From Pseudomonadota bacterium (GTDB lineage: Bacteria; Pseudomonadota; Alphaproteobacteria; Acetobacterales; Acetobacteraceae): a stretch of 11,336 nt of DNA. Position 1 is the first letter of the stretch; each line of letters opens with the position of its first letter. The notes beneath the pieces were generated by a model, which worked only from the letters and a program-made list of their open reading frames with translations, made no database searches and was not told the origin of the DNA. The stretch covers positions 1 through 11,336 of the forward strand of contig JAJYAF010000039.1 of NCBI GenBank assembly GCA_021779655.1, written 5' to 3'. Shown here one piece after another: positions 6,896 to 11,336 of this stretch. The position numbers and the translations under genes are program-made.

Positions 6896-7915
6896 GTGCA
6901 TAAAGGCGATTGCAGCTACATGGTCGATACCGCGACCGTGTTCTTCGACTATCTTCGCATCGAAGGCTGGTTCCATTCACCGACGGACGAGCTGGCCGAG
7001 GTCTCTTTGTACGGCCCCTCGCTCAAGGGAGTAAAGGGCAGGGTCGGCTTAAACCATGGAGGCGTTGAAAAAGACTTGGGTCCAAACCGAGGCTTCATGA
7101 TTCAGACCCTTCTGGAGGAACGCCAACACCCCAACGATCTCATCCTGGAATTTGGCACTCGGAATGGAAAGACCATCAAGGTCAACATGTTCGACCTTTG
7201 CCTTGAGCGAAAAAAAAGCTCGTCCGGACGCACCTTGCTTGACCGTTTCATCAGGGAAATAAACGACAACGAGGGTGCCAGGCTGCTCGATCTCGGGGGC
7301 CGGGCCCGAAGCGGGGTGGAACGGCGCACGATGTTTCCCAAGGCGGAATGCACCGTCCTCGACATTCTTCCTGGCCAGGGCGTGGACATCGTGGGCGATG
7401 CGCATGCAATGTCCGCCCTGTTCCCGCCCAACAGTTTCGATGCGATTTTTTCCGTTTCGGTATTCGAACATTTATTGATGCCCTGGGTGGTCGCGATGGA
7501 AATGAATGCAGTGCTCAAACCGGGCGGGCTGGCTTTTCTTTTCACCCACCAGACCATCGGCATGCATGACCAGCCCTGGGATTTCTGGCGATTTTCCGAC
7601 ACCGCATGGGAAGGATTGTTCAACCGTAACACGGGGTTTGAAATTCTGGGCCGTACACTCGACGATCCGCAATACATCACGCCGCATCTCTGGAGCCCGG
7701 AACGTGGCCAATATCTTGAGCGCGCTGTCGGGTTCCTGGGCTCCAGCGTGCTGCTCCGCAAGGTGGCCGAGCCTTTGGGCCAATGGGAATCGGTGGAGGT
7801 GGAGAAACTGATTCATACCAGCTACCCCGATACCGAGGAAAAAAAGCCGGAATGGCCGGCCAGGCGCAAGCTCAGGCCATGGTGGAATTTTCTTTTTACT
7901 TCTTGGTCAAAATGA
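6896..7915 (+). CDS. SAM-dependent class I methyltransferase with N-terminal extra domain
   Basis: A 339-residue soluble protein. Residues about 10-100 (FFDYLRIEGWFHSPTDELAE onward) look like a small beta-rich domain of the kind seen attached to glycan-biosynthesis enzymes, by resemblance only. Residues about 125-260 are a Methyltransf_11-like Rossmann fold. Motif I is LLDLGGRARSG (130-140), somewhat altered from the usual DxGxGxG; then come VDIVGDAHAM, FDAIFSVSVFEHL (His192) and LKPGGLAFLF. The PWDFWRFSDTAWEGLF segment is a recurring feature of methyltransferases near polysaccharide genes. The substrate cannot be told; a sugar or glycan precursor is inferred. GTG 6896 is preferred because GGAG (6887-6890) is 5 nt upstream; ATG 6920 is the alternative. 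The C-terminus is basic and Trp-rich. The 3' end overlaps the convergent membrane-protein gene by 20 bp. Confidence 0.9.
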   Translation: MHKGDCSYMVDTATVFFDYLRIEGWFHSPTDELAEVSLYGPSLKGVKGRVGLNHGGVEKDLGPNRGFMIQTLLEERQHPNDLILEFGTRNGKTIKVNMFDLCLERKKSSSGRTLLDRFIREINDNEGARLLDLGGRARSGVERRTMFPKAECTVLDILPGQGVDIVGDAHAMSALFPPNSFDAIFSVSVFEHLLMPWVVAMEMNAVLKPGGLAFLFTHQTIGMHDQPWDFWRFSDTAWEGLFNRNTGFEILGRTLDDPQYITPHLWSPERGQYLERAVGFLGSSVLLRKVAEPLGQWESVEVEKLIHTSYPDTEEKKPEWPARRKLRPWWNFLFTSWSK

Positions 7916-9164
7916 AGTGCCAAGGTGATGGCGCTTCAGGAAAATCAGCAATAAATCCAGGGGGGGCGGCATCGAACCGTGCCGCCACGGCCTGATACCC
8001 GGTGGACGGCTTGTCGGGAAGGCGCCAGTCCGCTCCTATCCCGATTATGAACGGGGTAAGGAGTAAAAAAAACCTCCATCCTCGTTTTCCGTCCCTGGCC
8101 GCAGCATTGCCCGCGAGCATGGTGGCGCCGGCAAACAAGGCCAGCATCGGAATAACATAATAACGATCGCCGGCACCGGGATATTGCATGGCCTCCCATT
8201 GGTTCTCCAGAGTAACCAGCGGCCTGGCAAGCGCTGAAACCAGCAGCAAGGCGGAAAACAGCACCAACATTCGATACGGATGTGTACCATATCGCAGAGC
8301 CGCCATCAGCAGACATCCCGCGGCCAGACAAACCATGCTGGCCGGTAAGACCGTCCGCCAGAATGGCATCTGGCATATCAGCATGGTGATTCTTGCCCCG
8401 AGCAGGCTGCCAAGGACGATCTGATCGGCAATGATGTGAACGAAGCGGCCAAAGCTCGCGCCAAGATGCCCTATGCGCTGGTCCTTATGGGTCATCAGGC
8501 AAGCGATCTGAACCATTGCGCAACAGCTCGTAACCACCGCGTAGGTCAATGCGATTTTGTATCCGGAACCCTTTTGCCTCAGCGTTTCCCACCAGGCGAT
8601 GGGAGCGATATACAATCCCAGCGGGCCACTGAGCCCGGATAGCGCAAGCACTGCCATATCCGTCATGCGCATCAGCATGGATTGCGGCTTTTCCAGAACG
8701 ACAATCAGCAGCCCCGCCAAGGCGAGATGCCACATCGCATTCGTCAGATTGACAAAAAGCTCGGAGGAATTCGGTTCTACGATGTAATAAAAAACCAATA
8801 TCATCCTGGCCGGAGCCCAGGGCATCAGCGCCCGTGCACGCGCCGATAGCAAGAGCCCGGCCGGAAGCAGCTGGACCAGAAAACTCACAACCACGAAAAA
8901 ACGGGGAAGGGCGGTGAAGGGAAAAACCAGACCCGCCAGCGCGACAAGGCGCGAGAAGGTCTGTAAATATCCCGCCCTTGGCCAAAACAGACTGGCCGCT
9001 CCGTAATTATAGGCTTCCTCCAACCACACCCTGCCGTCTTCCGCCCATAATTGCGGATGCAGAAAGGTTTGTGGGTTGCGGCTGAACAACAGCAGTCCGG
9101 CCCCGGCCAGAAGCGCCCAGGGGAAGCCCGAGCGGCTGGAAAGGCCCGGAGGGGCGGTATTCAA
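7896..9164 (-). CDS. Polytopic membrane protein, GT-C glycosyltransferase-like (function unproven)
   Basis: A 422-residue inner-membrane protein with about 11-12 hydrophobic segments, starting at about residue 13. Directly after the first segment comes [16 protein letters not shown] with Glu42-Asp43, the position where GT-C glycosyltransferases carry acidic metal/substrate residues in the first outside loop. This suggests transfer of sugars from a lipid carrier, but the full family signature cannot be confirmed by eye. The start is a TTG at 9164-9162 overlapping the TGA stop of sucB (9163-9161) by 4 nt. No ATG occurs until about residue 114, well past the first membrane segments, so the TTG start with coupling to sucB is the best reading. 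The C-terminus (WHFILTKK) overlaps the convergent methyltransferase gene. An alternative role is a flippase- or polymerase-like envelope protein. Confidence 0.85.
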   Translation of the reverse strand: MNTAPPGLSSRSGFPWALLAGAGLLLFSRNPQTFLHPQLWAEDGRVWLEEAYNYGAASLFWPRAGYLQTFSRLVALAGLVFPFTALPRFFVVVSFLVQLLPAGLLLSARARALMPWAPARMILVFYYIVEPNSSELFVNLTNAMWHLALAGLLIVVLEKPQSMLMRMTDMAVLALSGLSGPLGLYIAPIAWWETLRQKGSGYKIALTYAVVTSCCAMVQIACLMTHKDQRIGHLGASFGRFVHIIADQIVLGSLLGARITMLICQMPFWRTVLPASMVCLAAGCLLMAALRYGTHPYRMLVLFSALLLVSALARPLVTLENQWEAMQYPGAGDRYYVIPMLALFAGATMLAGNAAARDGKRGWRFFLLLTPFIIGIGADWRLPDKPSTGYQAVAARFDAAPPGFIADFPEAPSPWHFILTKK

Positions 9165-10435
9165 ATTTCCAGCAGCAGCCGGCGCGGGTCCTCGATGCTT
9201 TCCTTCACGCGCACCAGGAAGGAGACGGCTTCCCGGCCGTCGATGATGCGGTGATCGTACGAGACGGCAAGATACATCATCGGCCGGATCTCGATCTTGC
9301 CGCTAACGACGACCGGGCGGTCCTCGATCTTGTGCATCCCGAGGATTGCCGATTGCGGCGGGTTGAGAATCGGCGTGCTCATCAGCGAGCCATAAACGCC
9401 GCCATTGGTGATGGAGAACGTGCCGCCGGAAAGCTCCTCCAGCTTCAGCGTGCCCTCCCGGGCGCGCTTGCCGAAATCGGCAATCTCCCGCTCGATTTCG
9501 GCGATGCTCTTGTGGTCGGCATCGCGGATCACGGGTACGACCAGCCCATTCGCGCCGCCCACGGCGATGCCCATGTGAACGAAATGCTTATAGACGATGT
9601 CATCACCGTCGATTTCCGCGTTCACCGCCGGAAATTCGGCAAGCGCGGCAACCACCGCCTTGACGAAAAATCCATTGAAGCCAAGCCGGATGCCATCGTG
9701 CTTCTTCTCGAACGCTTCGCGGTACTGCGCGCGCAGCGCCATGATGGCGCTCATATCCACCTCGTTGAAGGTGGTGAGCATGGCGGCGGTATTCTGGGCC
9801 TCCTTGAGCCGCGCGGCGATGGTCTTGCGCAGCCGGGTCATTTTCACCCGCTCCTCCCGCGCATCCGCGGCGCGCGGTGCCCGGGCGGCGGGTTGCGCGG
9901 CGGCCGGCTGCGGACGATTGACGAAGGCCAGCACGTCGCCTTTGGAAATACGGCCGTCCTTGGCGGTGCCTTCGCCAATCGCCTCGGGACTGATTTTCCG
10001 CTCCTCCATCATTTTCGCGGCGGCGGGCAGGGGGGCGGGCTTCGGTGCCGACTTGGCGGCTACCGGGGCGGCTACGGGGGCGGCTACGGGGGCGGCTTCC
10101 GGGGCGGCTTCCGCTTTCTTCGGCGCCACTGCCTCGGGCGCGGATTGCGATGCGGGCTTGGCCGCCGCCTCTTCCTTCTTCGGTGCCGGTTTCGCGGTGC
10201 CCTCTCCCATGCGGCCCAGCACGGCACCCACTTCAACCTCCGTGCCCTCCGGGGCAAGGATTTCACCGATCGTCCCGGCTTCCGGGGCGTTGACCTCCAA
10301 GGTCACCTTGTCCGTTTCCAGTTCCACCACCGGTTCGTCTGCCGCGACGGACTCCCCGGTTTTCTTGATCCAGCGCGCAACCGTCGCGCTGGTCACGCTC
10401 TCTCCCAGGGGCGGTACCTTGATCTCGGCGGCCAT
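9161..10435 (-). CDS. sucB: Dihydrolipoamide succinyltransferase, E2 of 2-oxoglutarate dehydrogenase
   Basis: E2 core of the 2-oxoglutarate dehydrogenase complex. It accepts the succinyl group from E1 onto a lipoyl arm and passes it to CoA in the TCA cycle. Domains in the 424 residues: a lipoyl domain (about 2-77) with lipoylated Lys43 in [11 protein letters not shown]; a long Ala/Pro linker (about 80-145); a peripheral-subunit-binding domain (about 147-180, [21 protein letters not shown]); a second linker; and the acyltransferase domain to the end. Catalytic residues are His395 and Asp399 in [11 protein letters not shown], and the typical [14 protein letters not shown] is present. ATG 10435 is chosen because GGAGAG lies 6 nt upstream; a TTG one codon earlier is less likely. 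It follows sucA by 27 nt. Its stop overlaps the next gene's TTG start. Confidence 0.98.
   Translation of the reverse strand: MAAEIKVPPLGESVTSATVARWIKKTGESVAADEPVVELETDKVTLEVNAPEAGTIGEILAPEGTEVEVGAVLGRMGEGTAKPAPKKEEAAAKPASQSAPEAVAPKKAEAAPEAAPVAAPVAAPVAAKSAPKPAPLPAAAKMMEERKISPEAIGEGTAKDGRISKGDVLAFVNRPQPAAAQPAARAPRAADAREERVKMTRLRKTIAARLKEAQNTAAMLTTFNEVDMSAIMALRAQYREAFEKKHDGIRLGFNGFFVKAVVAALAEFPAVNAEIDGDDIVYKHFVHMGIAVGGANGLVVPVIRDADHKSIAEIEREIADFGKRAREGTLKLEELSGGTFSITNGGVYGSLMSTPILNPPQSAILGMHKIEDRPVVVSGKIEIRPMMYLAVSYDHRIIDGREAVSFLVRVKESIEDPRRLLLEI
10055..10114 (-). repeat. sucB: Five 12-bp tandem repeats encoding the Ala/Pro linker of SucB
   Basis: Five consecutive 12-bp units (GGCGGCTACCGG-type on the plus strand, with one to three changes between copies) encode EAAP/VAAP repeats on the minus strand. 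They form the flexible swinging-arm linker between the lipoyl domain and the subunit-binding domain. Unit length keeps the frame, so copy-number variation would only change arm length. Confidence 0.9.
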
Positions 10436-10462
10436 CAACTGCTCTCCAATGATGAATCGAAA

Positions 10463-11336
10463 TTAAACACTCAGCGCTTCATTGACCAGCGCCGCCTGCT
10501 CGGCGGCATGGTTTTTGGCGATCCCTGGCGCCGGGCTCGCCATTGCCGGCCGGCCGACATAACGGGGCCGTTTCGCGGTCGCGTTCAGGCAGGCAAGCAC
10601 GGTTTCGATCCGCCGGTCCAGGAAGTTCCAGCCGCCGGCGTTTTCCGGCTCTTCCTGACACCAGACGATTTCCGCATTGCTGTAAGGCTCGAGCACGGCT
10701 TTCAGATTCTTGGCGGGAAAGGGGTAGAACTGCTCCAGCCGGACGATGGCGACATCCTTGATGCCGCGCTCCCGCCGCTCGCTCAGCAGGTCGTAGTAGA
10801 CCTTGCCGGAACAGATCAGCACACGCTTCACCGCCTCCGGCTCGACCAGCGCATCGATTTCCGGAATGACGAACTGGAAGCCGGTGGTGCGGTTGAATTC
10901 ATCGAGCCTGGAAACCGCAAGCTTATGGCGCAGCAGGGATTTCGGCGTCATCAGGATCAGCGGCTTGCGAAAATTGCGCTTCAGCTGGCGCCGCAGGGCG
11001 TGGAAGTAGTTCGCGGGCGTGGTCAGGTTGCACACGGTCATGTTGCGCTCGGCACAAAGCTGCAAATAACGTTCGAGCCGAGCGGACGAGTGCTCCGGTC
11101 CCTGCCCTTCCTGGCCGTGCGGCAGCAGCATCACCAGGCCGCACATGCGCAGCCACTTGCTCTCGCCGCTGGCGATGAACTGGTCGATGATCACCTGGGC
11201 GCCATTGGCGAAATCGCCGAACTGCGCCTCCCAGAGCACGAGAACCCCGGGATCTGAAATGGCGTAGCCGTACTCGAAGCCAAGCACGCCGACTTCCGAG
11301 AGCAGCGAGTTGAAGATTTCGATCTTCGCCTGGCCT
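10463..11336 (-). CDS. sucA: 2-oxoglutarate dehydrogenase E1 component (C-terminal part, runs off right edge)
   Basis: Thiamine-diphosphate-dependent E1 decarboxylates 2-oxoglutarate and succinylates the lipoyl arm of SucB. Only about the last 290 residues are in the window; reading continues to the edge ([20 protein letters not shown]). Seen here are the end of the transketolase-like domain ([38 protein letters not shown]), [20 protein letters not shown], and the C-terminal domain with [22 protein letters not shown] and [12 protein letters not shown]. All are characteristic of OGDH E1 and distinguish it from pyruvate dehydrogenase E1. It is the upstream gene of the sucAB operon; its promoter lies outside the window. 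Confidence 0.98.
   Translation of the reverse strand, partial: GQAKIEIFNSLLSEVGVLGFEYGYAISDPGVLVLWEAQFGDFANGAQVIIDQFIASGESKWLRMCGLVMLLPHGQEGQGPEHSSARLERYLQLCAERNMTVCNLTTPANYFHALRRQLKRNFRKPLILMTPKSLLRHKLAVSRLDEFNRTTGFQFVIPEIDALVEPEAVKRVLICSGKVYYDLLSERRERGIKDVAIVRLEQFYPFPAKNLKAVLEPYSNAEIVWCQEEPENAGGWNFLDRRIETVLACLNATAKRPRYVGRPAMASPAPGIAKNHAAEQAALVNEALSV

Noticed and set aside
7965..7986. Perfect 7-bp GGCGGCA/TGCCGCC hairpin downstream of the methyltransferase stop, as a terminator.
   Set aside because: It has no T tract on either side and lies within the coding sequence of the convergent membrane protein. Short GC palindromes of this kind are common here.
9251..11257. A 668-codon open frame on the plus strand opposite sucB and sucA, with a Gly-Tyr-rich stretch.
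   Set aside because: It is exactly antisense to two certain genes, and its Gly-rich repeat is just the reverse reading of the SucB Ala/Pro linker repeat. GC-rich codon bias commonly leaves such antisense frames open. No ribosome-binding site or known domain was seen.

Overview
The window is GC-rich, densely coding chromosomal DNA, most likely from an alphaproteobacterium. The gene content and the probable secA / parvulin-type isomerase / argJ order point to the acetic-acid-bacteria family (Acetobacteraceae). That family assignment is inferred from gene order and protein style, not from a database search. I see no RNA genes, CRISPR array, transposase or attachment site.

Left part (1-5098): a housekeeping block. 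The first 26 bases look like the start of secA running off the left edge on the minus strand. Divergent from it, a secreted parvulin-type peptidyl-prolyl isomerase and argJ form a tight two-gene operon with a 5-nt gap. rsmA (ksgA) lies on the minus strand; its 3' end overlaps the 3' end of argJ by 23 bp, and its start is about 27 bp from the start of a divergent CLC-type anion channel/antiporter. The CLC protein has a C-terminal CBS pair and non-canonical anion-binding motifs.

Middle part (5099-9164): an accessory, cell-surface-flavoured block. An AT-rich 234-bp gap holds a probable terminator for clc, an inverted repeat and a possible 20-codon leader ORF. After it come a Gly/Ser/Thr/Asn-rich, cysteine-free repeat protein that looks like a type I-secreted (RTX-like) surface protein, a GC-rich intrinsic terminator, and a SAM-dependent methyltransferase with an extra N-terminal domain. 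On the minus strand follows a polytopic membrane protein with an acidic Glu-Asp motif in its first outside loop, reminiscent of GT-C glycosyltransferases. The methyltransferase and membrane protein are convergent and overlap by 20 bp. Together they suggest cell-surface polysaccharide or glycoprotein modification (inference).

Right part (9161-11336): sucA (odhA; C-terminal part only, runs off the right edge) and sucB (odhB), the E1 and E2 components of 2-oxoglutarate dehydrogenase, on the minus strand. The membrane-protein gene directly follows sucB with a 4-nt TTGA stop/start overlap, in the place where lpd (E3) often sits. It is therefore probably co-transcribed and translationally coupled to a TCA-cycle operon. 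The most unusual points are this coupling, the altered CLC selectivity motifs, and the leader architecture of the RTX-like gene.
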